Origin: Aureivirga sp. CE67
GTDB lineage: Bacteria; Bacteroidota; Bacteroidia; Flavobacteriales; Flavobacteriaceae
Direction of reading: 5' to 3'
Assembly: GCF_015767245.1 (NCBI RefSeq)
Contig: NZ_JADOTV010000002.1
Coordinates: forward strand, 186,001 to 250,000
DNA: 64,000 bases
Shown: piece after piece, positions 44,271 to 53,218 of the stretch
Layout of the letters: every line of letters begins with the position of its first letter
Position numbering within the stretch: the stretch's first letter is position 1
The notes under the pieces: model-generated
Databases searched by the model: none
Seen by the model: the letters and a program-made list of their open reading frames with translations, nothing else
What the model was told of the DNA's origin: nothing
Program-made: the position numbers and the translations under genes

Positions 44271-45137
44271 ATGTATTTATCTATTCAGAATTTATCCAAA
44301 ACTTATGCAAATGGAGTCAAAGCGCTTCAAGATATTTCTTTAGAAATCCCAACAGGAATGTTTGGTTTGCTAGGACCAAACGGAGCAGGGAAATCAACTT
44401 TGATGCGAACTTTAGCAACTTTACAAGAAGCAGATTCGGGAACTGTTCAGCTTGGAAATTTAGATGTTTTAAAAGAAAAAGAAGCAGTTCGCAAGATTGT
44501 AGGTTATTTACCACAACAATTCGGTGTGTATCCAAAAATTTCCGCAGAAACTTTATTGAATCATTTTGCAGTTTTGAAAGGGATAACGGATAAAAAAGAA
44601 CGAAAAAATCGGGTGGATTTTCTTTTAGATCAAACCAATTTGTATGAAAAAAGAAAAAGAAATCTGAGCGAATATTCTGGAGGAATGAAACAACGATTTG
44701 GAATTGCACAAGCTTTATTGACGAATCCAAAATTATTGATTGTAGATGAACCAACAGCAGGTTTGGATCCTTTGGAAAGAAATCGATTTTACAATTTGTT
44801 GAGTGAATTGGGAGAGAAAACAGTAGTCATTTTGTCCACGCATATTGTAGAAGATGTAAAGGAATTATGTACTAATATGGCGATCATTAATGAAGGAAAA
44901 GTTTTGCTGAAAGACAATCCGAAAAATGCGATAGAAAGTTTGAAAGGAAAAACGTATCAGAAAATAATTCCCAAAAACGAACTTGAAATTTACAAGAAAG
45001 AATTCAATGTCATAGCGGATAAATTATTCATGGGGAATCGTGTGATTCATGTGATGAGCGAAACCAATTTGGGAACTGATTTCACACCAATTTCTCCAGA
45101 TTTGGAAGATGTTTACTTCTCAAAAATTTTACAATAA
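44271..45137 (+). CDS. ABC transporter ATP-binding protein
   Basis: The 288-residue ATPase has Walker A GPNGAGKST (about 36-44), the signature SGGMKQRFGIAQAL (about 135), Walker B LLIVDEPTAGLDP and the switch His in STHIVEDV. The order is that of exporter ATPases of the ABC-2/bacitracin-export type. A C-terminal tail of about 75 residues extends past the nucleotide domain. It pairs with the permease-peptidase fusion that starts 31 bp downstream. Confidence 0.93.
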   Translation: MYLSIQNLSKTYANGVKALQDISLEIPTGMFGLLGPNGAGKSTLMRTLATLQEADSGTVQLGNLDVLKEKEAVRKIVGYLPQQFGVYPKISAETLLNHFAVLKGITDKKERKNRVDFLLDQTNLYEKRKRNLSEYSGGMKQRFGIAQALLTNPKLLIVDEPTAGLDPLERNRFYNLLSELGEKTVVILSTHIVEDVKELCTNMAIINEGKVLLKDNPKNAIESLKGKTYQKIIPKNELEIYKKEFNVIADKLFMGNRVIHVMSETNLGTDFTPISPDLEDVYFSKILQ

Positions 45138-45168
45138 TCTTTTTTCTTCTTTTTAAAAAATATAAAAT

Positions 45169-48100
45169 ATGTGGTTTGAAATATTCAAGTTCGAATTAAA
45201 ATATCGTGCAAAACGCTGGGAAACGTATCTGTTTTTTCTCTTCTTATTCTTTTTTTCTATTGTTGCTGTAGATTTTGTTTTTGAAGGAGTTTCGATGGGG
45301 AAAATCAAAACCAATGCACCAATTGTAATTGCTAAAACAATGGGAGCTTCTTCAGGAATTTTTCTCTTTATCGCTTCTTTGATTATGGGAATTCCTGTAC
45401 TTCGAGATTTTCAGTATAACATTACACCATTAATGTTTATAAATCCAATTAAGAAAAGGGATTATTTATTCGGTAGGTTTTTGGGCTCTTTTACAGTTTT
45501 GATTTTTGTTTTTTCTGGAATTATTTGGGGAAATATGTTTGGAGAACTACTTCCTTGGCGAAAACCTGAAAATCAACTTCCGTTTGATTTTTGGTTGTAT
45601 GTTTATTCTTTTTTCACAATTGTTTTTCCGATTTTATTTTTCGGAGCAGCTTTGTTTTTTGTGGTCGGAACTTTGACGAAGAAATTGCTAGTGGTGTACA
45701 CACAAGGACTTTTTGTATTTGTGCTTTTTTTGATTGTTCAAAGTATTTCTGATGAAACAATTTCTGCTTTTTTAGATCCTTTTTCGCTAAGTACTTTGAC
45801 GAAAATGACCGAGAATTGGTCTGTTGTGGAAATGAGTTCCAAATGGATTCCTTTTGATGGAATTCTCTTCTGGTCAAAACTATTTTGGATTTCTATTAGT
45901 GCTTTGATCTTGTTTTTTGGTTATAAAAAGTTTCAGTTTAGTATTCCAAAATCAAAACAAAAGAATGTGATTATTGAAAAGGAAAAAAGTTTCAATAAAA
46001 TAAAAAAACAGACTTTTAAAGTTCATAAAGGTTTTTATGCAACATGGAAACAATTTACTTATTGCACCAAATTCTACTTTTTATCCATCACAAAAGAAGT
46101 TTCTTTTTGGGCAATTTTGATTGCAGCTTGCGGAATTATTTTTGTCAATTCTATCAATCTAGGAACTGTTTATAATGTCGATAGTTATCCAGCCAGTTAT
46201 TTTATCGTAGAGGAATTGCTAGAAATGTCCAGCTATTTTTTCATTATGATTTTGGTTTTTTATTCGGGAGAATTGATTTGGAAAGAAAAAAATGTAAATA
46301 TTCATTCGATTACGGATGCTTTGCCAAATTCTAATTTTCTTCAACTTTCAGCTAAGTTTTTTGGTTTGATTTTGATTTATGTTGTACTGATTTTCGCTTT
46401 GATTATTTCAGGAATTCTTTTTCAAATATCGAAAGGATATTACCATTTTGAATTAGAAACTTATTTCTACGGTTTGTTCGGTAATTTATTTTCGACTTTA
46501 ATTTTCTTCACTGCCGTTTCTTTTTTCATTCATTCTATCGTGAATAATAAGTTTGTTGGATATGTTTTGGTTTTAAGTTCAATTATTGTTTCAATTGTCG
46601 TCTCGCAGCTTGGTTTTGATTATGCTTTATATAGTTTTGGTGGAATTTCGTTTGGGAAATATTCTCAAATGAATGGCGTAGGACATTTATTGAAACCATT
46701 TATTTGGACAAAGATTTATTGGATACTTTTCTGTGTTTTACTTTTTATTTTTTCAGCTTTAATTATTGTTCGTGGTACTGAGACGAAATTTAAAGTCAGA
46801 ATACGACAATTTCGAAATCGTTTTACAAAACCTATTCAAAAATTTACACTGATTGTTTTTATTCTTTTTATTTCTGTTGGAGGATTTATCTTTTATAATG
46901 TTTCTGTTTTAAATACTTACTGGACAAAAGCTGAGTCAGATAATTTTCGTGTGAATTATGAGAAAAACTTAAAACAATATGAATATATAGAACAACCAAA
47001 AATTATTGCTGTGAATTTGGAAGTAGATTTATTTCCAGAAGAAAGAGATTATTTTATCAAAGGAAAATATGTTTTAAAGAATAAAAGTGAAAAACCAATT
47101 TCTACAATTCATGTGCAGAAAACTTTAGATTCTCAGATTTTTTTAGAAGATATTTCTTTTAGTGAAGAAGTAAATTTAGATGAAAAATATTTAGAATTCG
47201 ATTATTATATTTTTGAGTTAAAAGAAACTTTAGAACCAAATGATTCTTTGGAAATGAATTTTGTACAAACGTTCAAAACAGAAGGATTTGAAAGTAGTGA
47301 TTCGAATTTTAGAATTGTAGAAAACGGGATTTTTCTAAGAAATCAAGATTTGCCTTCACTTGGTTACAATAAAAAATATGAACTTAGAGATGATGATAAA
47401 AGAGAAGAATTTGGTTTAAAAGCAAGAAAAGAAATTGCAGGTCAAAAGAATGTTGAAGAATTGAAAAATGCAATAAATGGAGATGATGGTTATAAAATTG
47501 ATTTGGAAATAATCGTAGGAACCAATGAAAAACAGAAAGCAATTGCTCCAGGGAAATTGAAAAATCAATGGAAAAAAGATGGACGAAATTATTTTCAGTA
47601 TAAATCAGAAAAACCAATGGTCAATTTTTATACGATTGTTTCTGCGGAATATGAAACTTTAGAAGATGTTTGGTTTTCTGAAAAAGAGAAGGAAGTCGCT
47701 TTAGAAATATATTATCATAAAAACCATACCTATAATTTGGATCGAATGATGGAGTCGATGAAAATGTCTTTGGATTATTTCTCTAAGAATTTTAGCGAAT
47801 ATCCGTATGAAGAACTACGAATTATGGAAATTCCTCGTTACGCAGATTTTGCACAATCTTTTCCTACAAGTATTCCTTTTTCAGAATCCTTAGGTTTTGT
47901 TTTAGATATTGACGCTGAAAAAGATGTAGATATGGCTTTTTATATTACAGCACATGAAATTGCACATCAATGGTGGGGATTGCAAGTAGCTGCTGCGAAT
48001 GTAAAGGGAAAACATATGATTTTGGAAACTTTGGCGCAATATTCAGCCTTGATGGTTTTAAAACAAAAATATGCTGATGAAAAAGTAAATCAGTTTTTGG

Positions 48101-48456
48101 AAAATGAATTTGAAAGATATAAAAAAGGAAAGCTCAAAGAAGAAGGAGAGGAATTTGCTTTGAAAGATGTGGAGTATCAAGAATATATTTATTATCGAAA
48201 AGGAGCTTTGGCAATGTTTATAATTCAAAAAGAAATTGGAGAGGAAAATGTCAATAAAGCTTTGCAGAGTTTTATCCAAGAGTGGAATATTCTAGATGCT
48301 ACTTTTGATAAAAATAGATATGCAACGACAGAAGATTTATTAGAAGAATTTAGAAAGGTGACTCCAAAAGAAAAACAAATTATTTTATCAGAATTATTTG
48401 AAGAAGTGAATGATGAAATTTTAGAAAAAAATATTTCAAAACCAATTTCAGAATAA
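45169..48456 (+). CDS. ABC transporter permease fused to an M1-family metallopeptidase
   Basis: The 1095-residue protein has an N-terminal half of about twelve membrane helices (ABC-2-type permease duplicated, about 1-590) and a C-terminal M1 aminopeptidase-like half. The zinc motif HEIAHQWWG starts at His929, with the third ligand Glu953 in ILETLAQY. The spacing HExxH-x19-E is one residue longer than the common x18. The catalytic Tyr candidate is in YIYYRKGALAMF. Fusions of this kind are a known Bacteroidota family of unknown substrate. The peptidase half should face outward after the last helix (about 565-585). Confidence 0.9.
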   Translation: MWFEIFKFELKYRAKRWETYLFFLFLFFFSIVAVDFVFEGVSMGKIKTNAPIVIAKTMGASSGIFLFIASLIMGIPVLRDFQYNITPLMFINPIKKRDYLFGRFLGSFTVLIFVFSGIIWGNMFGELLPWRKPENQLPFDFWLYVYSFFTIVFPILFFGAALFFVVGTLTKKLLVVYTQGLFVFVLFLIVQSISDETISAFLDPFSLSTLTKMTENWSVVEMSSKWIPFDGILFWSKLFWISISALILFFGYKKFQFSIPKSKQKNVIIEKEKSFNKIKKQTFKVHKGFYATWKQFTYCTKFYFLSITKEVSFWAILIAACGIIFVNSINLGTVYNVDSYPASYFIVEELLEMSSYFFIMILVFYSGELIWKEKNVNIHSITDALPNSNFLQLSAKFFGLILIYVVLIFALIISGILFQISKGYYHFELETYFYGLFGNLFSTLIFFTAVSFFIHSIVNNKFVGYVLVLSSIIVSIVVSQLGFDYALYSFGGISFGKYSQMNGVGHLLKPFIWTKIYWILFCVLLFIFSALIIVRGTETKFKVRIRQFRNRFTKPIQKFTLIVFILFISVGGFIFYNVSVLNTYWTKAESDNFRVNYEKNLKQYEYIEQPKIIAVNLEVDLFPEERDYFIKGKYVLKNKSEKPISTIHVQKTLDSQIFLEDISFSEEVNLDEKYLEFDYYIFELKETLEPNDSLEMNFVQTFKTEGFESSDSNFRIVENGIFLRNQDLPSLGYNKKYELRDDDKREEFGLKARKEIAGQKNVEELKNAINGDDGYKIDLEIIVGTNEKQKAIAPGKLKNQWKKDGRNYFQYKSEKPMVNFYTIVSAEYETLEDVWFSEKEKEVALEIYYHKNHTYNLDRMMESMKMSLDYFSKNFSEYPYEELRIMEIPRYADFAQSFPTSIPFSESLGFVLDIDAEKDVDMAFYITAHEIAHQWWGLQVAAANVKGKHMILETLAQYSALMVLKQKYADEKVNQFLENEFERYKKGKLKEEGEEFALKDVEYQEYIYYRKGALAMFIIQKEIGEENVNKALQSFIQEWNILDATFDKNRYATTEDLLEEFRKVTPKEKQIILSELFEEVNDEILEKNISKPISE

Positions 48457-48553
48457 AACATTACGGATATTATAATAAAAGAAATTTAGGTGGTGAAAAA
48501 CGCCTAAAATTCAAAAAATCATGAAGTGTAAATTGTTTTTCTTCATTAGAAAA

Positions 48554-48582
48554 TTTGGAATGAAAAAAAATCCGTAAATTCG
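48554..48582 (+). promoter_or_regulatory. Possible promoter for ileS
   Basis: TTTG at 48554-48557 and TAAATTCG at 48575-48582 are 17 bp apart, near the Bacteroidota consensus but one base off in the -7 box. The ATG follows after 26 bp. Confidence 0.4.
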
Positions 48583-48608
48583 CAAACCAATTGAATAGTA
48601 GCATAAAA

Positions 48609-51600
48609 ATGAGTGCAAAGTATAAAGAATATAAAGGATTAAACTTAGTACAAGCCGCTGAGGAAGTAGCGGATTTTTGGAAAACTAATAATATTTTCGA
48701 AAAAAGTATTACGTCTCGTGAAGATAACGAACCATTTGTGTTTTTTGAAGGACCACCTTCAGCAAACGGTTTGCCAGGAATTCACCACGTAATGGCACGT
48801 ACGATTAAGGATATATTTTGCCGCTACAAGACATTGAAAGGATATCAAGTAAAGCGTAAGGCAGGATGGGATACACACGGACTTCCTGTGGAACTTGGTG
48901 TTGAGAAAGAATTAAAGATTACAAAAGAAGATATCGGAACGAAGATTTCTGTAGAAGAATATAACGATGCTTGTAGAAAAGCAGTAATGCGTTATACAGA
49001 TGTATGGAATAATCTTACGGAAAGAATCGGTTATTGGGTAGATATGGAAGATCCATATGTTACTTATAAACCAAAATATATGGAATCAGTATGGTGGCTT
49101 TTAGCACAATTGTATAAGAAAGATTTAATCTATAAGGGTTATACAATTCAGCCATATTCTCCAAAAGCTGGAACAGGTTTAAGTTCTCACGAGTTAAACC
49201 AACCAGGATGTTATAAAGATGTAACAGATACTACAATCGTAGCTCAGTTTAAAGCTGTAAAAGAAACGTTGCCAGAAATCTTTGCCAATGTGGATGGTGA
49301 TGTACATTTCTTAGCTTGGACGACAACTCCTTGGACACTTCCTTCAAATACTGCATTGACAGTAGGAAAGAAGATTGATTATGTTTTAGTAAAATCATTC
49401 AACCAATATACAGGGAAAGAAATCAATGTAATTTTAGCTAAAAACTTAGTTGGAAAACAATTTGGTAAGAAATTCTTCGTAGTGGAAGATGTTGCTGAAT
49501 TAGCTAATTTTAATAAAGGAGATAATAAAATTCCTTATTTCATTGCAAAAGAATTCAAAGGAGCAGACGTTTTAGGTGTGAAATATGAGCAATTATTGCC
49601 TTATGCACAACCTTATGAAAATGCAGATAAAGCATTTGTTGTAATTCCTGGAGATTTCGTAACAACAGAAGACGGAACAGGAATTGTACATACAGCTCCA
49701 ACTTTTGGACAAGATGATGCACAAGTAGCGAAAGATGCTGGAGTTCCTGCAATGTTAGTTTTAGATGCACACGAAAATCCAGTTCCATTGGTAGATTTAC
49801 AAGGGAAATTTACAGAGCACATGGGACCTTATGCTGGGAAATATGTGAAGAATGAATATTATAATGCAAATGAAGTTCCTGAAAAATCTGTAGATGTTGA
49901 AATTGCTATTCAATTAAAAGAAGAAAATAAAGCATTCCACGTTGAAAAATATAAACACAGTTATCCACATTGTTGGAGAACTGATAAACCAGTTTTATAT
50001 TATCCATTAGATTCTTGGTTCATTAAAGTTACAGATAAGAAAGATCGTATGTTTGACTTAAACGAAACAATCAACTGGAAACCAAAATCTACTGGAGAAG
50101 GACGTTTTGGAAACTGGTTAAAGAATGCAAACGATTGGAATTTATCTCGTTCTCGTTATTGGGGAATTCCTCTTCCAATCTGGAGAACAGAAGATGGAAC
50201 AGAAGCAATTATTATTGAGTCTGTTGCAGAATTAAAAGTAGAAATTGAAAAATCAATGGCTGCTGGTTATATGGATACGAATGTTTTCGCTGATTATGAA
50301 ATCGGAAACATGAGTGACGAAAACTATGAGAACATTGATTTACATAAAAATATCGTAGATGCGGTTATTTTAGTTTCTCCTTCAGGGAAACCTATGAAAA
50401 GAGAAGCCGACTTAATCGATGTTTGGTTTGATTCTGGTTCGATGCCTTATGCACAATGGCATTATCCATTTGAAAACAAAGAATTAATCGATAATAAAGA
50501 ATCATTTCCAGCAGATTTCATCGCAGAAGGAGTAGACCAAACAAGAGGTTGGTTCTATACTTTACATGCAATTGGAACAATGGTATTCGATTCTGTAGCA
50601 TACAAAAACGTAGTTTCAAACGGACTAGTTTTAGATAAGTCAGGTCAAAAAATGTCAAAAAGTAAAGGAAATGCAGTGGATGCTTTTGAAACTTTAGATA
50701 AATATGGACCAGATGCTACAAGATGGTATATGATTTCGAATGCGAATCCGTGGGATAACTTAAAGTTTGATGTAGATGGAATTGATGAGGTTCGTCGTAA
50801 ATTCTTCGGAACTTTATACAACACTTATTCATTCTTTAGTTTATATGCAAACTTAGATGGATTTACTTATGCTGAGGATGATATCCCAACAACAGAAAGA
50901 CCAGAAATCGATCGTTGGATTCTTTCAGAATTACACACATTAATTCAAGATGTGGATAAATTCTACAAAGAATATGAGCCAACAAGAGCTACAAGAGCAA
51001 TTCAAGATTTCGTAACAGAAAACTTAAGTAACTGGTTTGTTCGTTTAAGTAGAAGAAGATTCTGGAAAGGTGAGTATGGAACAGATAAGATTTCAGCATA
51101 CCAAACATTATATAAATGTATGGTGACAGTAGCGAAATTAGCTTCACCAGTTTCACCATTCTTTACAGATAGACTTTACAAAGACTTAACAAGTGTAACT
51201 GGAAAAGATAACGTTGAATCTGTACATTTGGCTAAGTTCCCAGAGTTCGATGCTTCTATGGTAGATAAGTCTTTAGAAAGAAAAATGCAGAAGGCTCAGA
51301 AAATATCTTCGATGGTATTGTCGTTACGTAAGAAGGAAAACTTAAAAGTACGTCAGCCACTTCAGAAGATCATGATTCCAATTTTGGATGTAAATGATAA
51401 AGAAGATATTCTAGCAATTCAAGATTTAGTTCTTTCAGAAGTAAATGTAAAAGAGATTGATTTATTGGAAGATGCTTCGGGTATTTTAGTTAAAAATATC
51501 AAACCAAACTTCAAAGTTTTAGGACCAAAATTTGGGAAAAACATGAAGTTAATTTCAGCAGAGATCAATAAATTTTCACAAGAAGATATCGCTGAAATAG

Positions 51601-52010
51601 AAAAAAATGGAAGTATTTCTATTAAAATTAACGAAGAATTAGTAACTTTAGGAAAAGACGACGTTGAAATTAGCTCTCAAGATATTGAAGGTTGGCTAGT
51701 TGCAAGTCATAATAATATTACTGTTGCTTTAGATATTACAATAACAGAGACTCTGAAAAATGAAGGAATAGCGAGAGAGTTAGTAAATAGAATTCAGAAT
51801 TTACGTAAAGACTCAGGTTTAGAAGTAACTGATAAAGTGACATTAACGATTAAGGAAAACGAAATGTTAACACAAGCGATTTCTGAATATGAAGATTACA
51901 TCAAAACAGAAACACAAACGGTTTCTATAGACTTCAATAGCGAAGTTGGAAATGGTACGGATGTGGAGTTTGATGAAATTCAGACAGAAATAGCTATTCA
52001 AAAAATTTAG
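48609..52010 (+). CDS. ileS: Isoleucine-tRNA ligase, type 2, with GIHH in place of HIGH
   Basis: IleRS charges tRNA-Ile with isoleucine and edits valine. From the ATG at 48609 the protein has 1133 residues, the long type 2 (eukaryote-like) form without the C-terminal zinc finger of type 1. The class I signature normally reads HxGH; here it reads PGIHH, with Gly57, His59 and His60, so positions one and three are exchanged. KMSKS is intact (681-685), and the editing domain contains the TTPWTLPSNTAL block. A TTG at 48591 was rejected as the start. The gene is followed after 4 bp by the DksA/TraR-like gene. Confidence 0.96.
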   Translation: MSAKYKEYKGLNLVQAAEEVADFWKTNNIFEKSITSREDNEPFVFFEGPPSANGLPGIHHVMARTIKDIFCRYKTLKGYQVKRKAGWDTHGLPVELGVEKELKITKEDIGTKISVEEYNDACRKAVMRYTDVWNNLTERIGYWVDMEDPYVTYKPKYMESVWWLLAQLYKKDLIYKGYTIQPYSPKAGTGLSSHELNQPGCYKDVTDTTIVAQFKAVKETLPEIFANVDGDVHFLAWTTTPWTLPSNTALTVGKKIDYVLVKSFNQYTGKEINVILAKNLVGKQFGKKFFVVEDVAELANFNKGDNKIPYFIAKEFKGADVLGVKYEQLLPYAQPYENADKAFVVIPGDFVTTEDGTGIVHTAPTFGQDDAQVAKDAGVPAMLVLDAHENPVPLVDLQGKFTEHMGPYAGKYVKNEYYNANEVPEKSVDVEIAIQLKEENKAFHVEKYKHSYPHCWRTDKPVLYYPLDSWFIKVTDKKDRMFDLNETINWKPKSTGEGRFGNWLKNANDWNLSRSRYWGIPLPIWRTEDGTEAIIIESVAELKVEIEKSMAAGYMDTNVFADYEIGNMSDENYENIDLHKNIVDAVILVSPSGKPMKREADLIDVWFDSGSMPYAQWHYPFENKELIDNKESFPADFIAEGVDQTRGWFYTLHAIGTMVFDSVAYKNVVSNGLVLDKSGQKMSKSKGNAVDAFETLDKYGPDATRWYMISNANPWDNLKFDVDGIDEVRRKFFGTLYNTYSFFSLYANLDGFTYAEDDIPTTERPEIDRWILSELHTLIQDVDKFYKEYEPTRATRAIQDFVTENLSNWFVRLSRRRFWKGEYGTDKISAYQTLYKCMVTVAKLASPVSPFFTDRLYKDLTSVTGKDNVESVHLAKFPEFDASMVDKSLERKMQKAQKISSMVLSLRKKENLKVRQPLQKIMIPILDVNDKEDILAIQDLVLSEVNVKEIDLLEDASGILVKNIKPNFKVLGPKFGKNMKLISAEINKFSQEDIAEIEKNGSISIKINEELVTLGKDDVEISSQDIEGWLVASHNNITVALDITITETLKNEGIARELVNRIQNLRKDSGLEVTDKVTLTIKENEMLTQAISEYEDYIKTETQTVSIDFNSEVGNGTDVEFDEIQTEIAIQKI

Positions 52011-52014
52011 GGTT

Positions 52015-52401
52015 ATGATAAACGATGGAACAACAGAAAGGTATTCTGATGAAAGTTTAGAGGAATTTAAAGAGATTATTCTTGACAAGATCAAAAATGC
52101 CGAAGAAGATTTACGTTTATTAGAATCTGTTTTCAAAAACGGTTCTAGTAACAAAACGGACGATACTTCTCCGCAGTTTAAAGCTTTTGAAGAAGGATCT
52201 GAAACAATGTCAAAAGAGGCGAATGTGCAATTAGCTATTCGTCAGCAAAAGTTCATTAGAGATCTAAAAAATGCTTTGGTTCGTATTGAAAATAAAACAT
52301 ACGGAATTTGTAGAGTAACTGGGAAATTGATCCAAAAAGAAAGATTAAAACTAGTTCCACACGCTACATTAAGTATCGAGGCAAAAAAGATGCAATATTA
52401 A
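52015..52401 (+). CDS. DksA/TraR-family protein without complete zinc finger
   Basis: The 128-residue protein has the long helical hairpin of the DksA/TraR family (about 10-90, acidic) and a C-terminal globular end. It carries only one Cys, in YGICRVTGKLIQKERL; the other three zinc ligands are replaced (Thr, and the VPHATLS segment). DksA binds the RNA polymerase secondary channel and adjusts promoter output with ppGpp. Zinc-independent variants are known and common in Bacteroidota. It sits directly between ileS and lspA, a conserved flavobacterial order. Confidence 0.88.
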   Translation: MINDGTTERYSDESLEEFKEIILDKIKNAEEDLRLLESVFKNGSSNKTDDTSPQFKAFEEGSETMSKEANVQLAIRQQKFIRDLKNALVRIENKTYGICRVTGKLIQKERLKLVPHATLSIEAKKMQY

Positions 52402-52421
52402 GCTTCTTAAAAATATAAAAG

Positions 52422-52458
52422 AAGAGCTTTCTAAATCTATAGAAAGCTCTTTTTTTTG
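52422..52458 (+). terminator. Terminator of the ileS operon
   Basis: AAGAGCTTTCTA (52422-52433) pairs perfectly with TAGAAAGCTCTT (52440-52451) around AATCTA and continues into Ts. Confidence 0.92.
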
Positions 52459-52473
52459 TGTATTTTTGTGAGA

Positions 52474-52495
52474 TAGGCGAAAATTATTTTGCCTA
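52474..52495. repeat. Inverted repeat upstream of lspA
   Basis: TAGGC-G-AAAAT and ATTTTGCCTA form a near-perfect 10-bp inverted repeat with almost no loop, so it is better read as a protein-binding site than as an RNA hairpin. It lies 37 bp before the -7 box of lspA. Confidence 0.4.
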
Positions 52496-52531
52496 ATAAT
52501 AGGTTAGAATAGGATTAATAAGATAAAATTC

Positions 52532-52539
52532 TATTTTTG
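52532..52539 (+). promoter_or_regulatory. Predicted -7 element for lspA
   Basis: TATTTTTG matches TAnnTTTG and lies 21 bp before the TTG start. The -33 position shows no good TTTG. Confidence 0.45.
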
Positions 52540-52560
52540 TAAAAATTAAAATTTAAATCA

Positions 52561-53154
52561 TTGAAAAAAGCAGTTATTATCATAGTTCTGGTTTTATTAA
52601 TTGATCAAATTAGTAAGATTTGGATTAAAACGCATTTTGTGTTAGGGCAAGAAATTAGAGTGTTCGATTGGTTCCGAATTCATTTTATTGAAAATAACGG
52701 AATGGCCTGGGGAACGGAATTTGGAGGAGATAAAGGAAAATTATTCTTGACACTTTTCAGACTTGTTGCTATTACAGGAATTGGGTATTGGCTATATAGT
52801 TCAGTGAAATCAAAAGCTTCTAATTTATTAGTAGTTGCAGTAGCTCTTATTTTTGCAGGAGCTTTAGGAAATATTATTGATTCCGTTTTTTATGGAGTTA
52901 TTTTTAGCGAAAGTAATTATCATGAAGTAGCTACAATGTTTCCAGAAATGGGGTATAGACCTCTTTTTTATGGTAAAGTAGTTGATATGCTTTATTTTCC
53001 GATTTGGAAAGGAGATTTACCAAGTTGGATTCCAATTGTAGGAGGGAAACCATTTACTTTTTTCAATGCAATTTTTAATATAGCAGATACCGCAATTAGT
53101 GTAGGAGTAGGGATTTTGATTGTTTTCAGTAAGAAAGTATTCCCGAAAAAATAA
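52561..53154 (+). CDS. lspA: Lipoprotein signal peptidase, TTG start
   Basis: LspA cleaves the signal peptide of prolipoproteins after lipidation. The 197-residue protein has four membrane helices. The two catalytic Asp residues are in GALGNIIDSVFYG (about 106) and FNIADTAISVG (about 177). The start must be TTG: an in-frame TAA lies six codons upstream (52540) and the next Met is near residue 48, inside the first conserved block (ENNGMAWG). The length is larger than E. coli LspA (164) because of an insertion between the Asp blocks, as is usual in Bacteroidota. Confidence 0.94.
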   Translation: MKKAVIIIVLVLLIDQISKIWIKTHFVLGQEIRVFDWFRIHFIENNGMAWGTEFGGDKGKLFLTLFRLVAITGIGYWLYSSVKSKASNLLVVAVALIFAGALGNIIDSVFYGVIFSESNYHEVATMFPEMGYRPLFYGKVVDMLYFPIWKGDLPSWIPIVGGKPFTFFNAIFNIADTAISVGVGILIVFSKKVFPKK

Positions 53155-53179
53155 TTAATTGTTTAAAAATATATTTATC

Positions 53180-53218
53180 AAAAGTGATTTAGGTCTTAGT
53201 ATCTAGATCACTTTTTTG
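53180..53218 (+). terminator. Terminator of lspA, inside the end of the convergent acyltransferase gene
   Basis: AAAAGTGATTTAG (53180-53192) pairs with CTAGATCACTTTT (53203-53215) with one mismatch, followed by Ts. The right half of the stem lies in the last codons of the minus-strand gene. Confidence 0.8.

Noticed and set aside
48485-48508. Hairpin TTTAGGTG/CGCCTAAA after the ABC-M1 gene as a terminator
   Set aside because: The stem is fair but no T-run follows, so termination is not supported; it may be chance or a leader structure of ileS.
48591-48608. TTG start of ileS
   Set aside because: It adds only six residues; a normal ATG follows and the predicted -7 box would be too close to the TTG.
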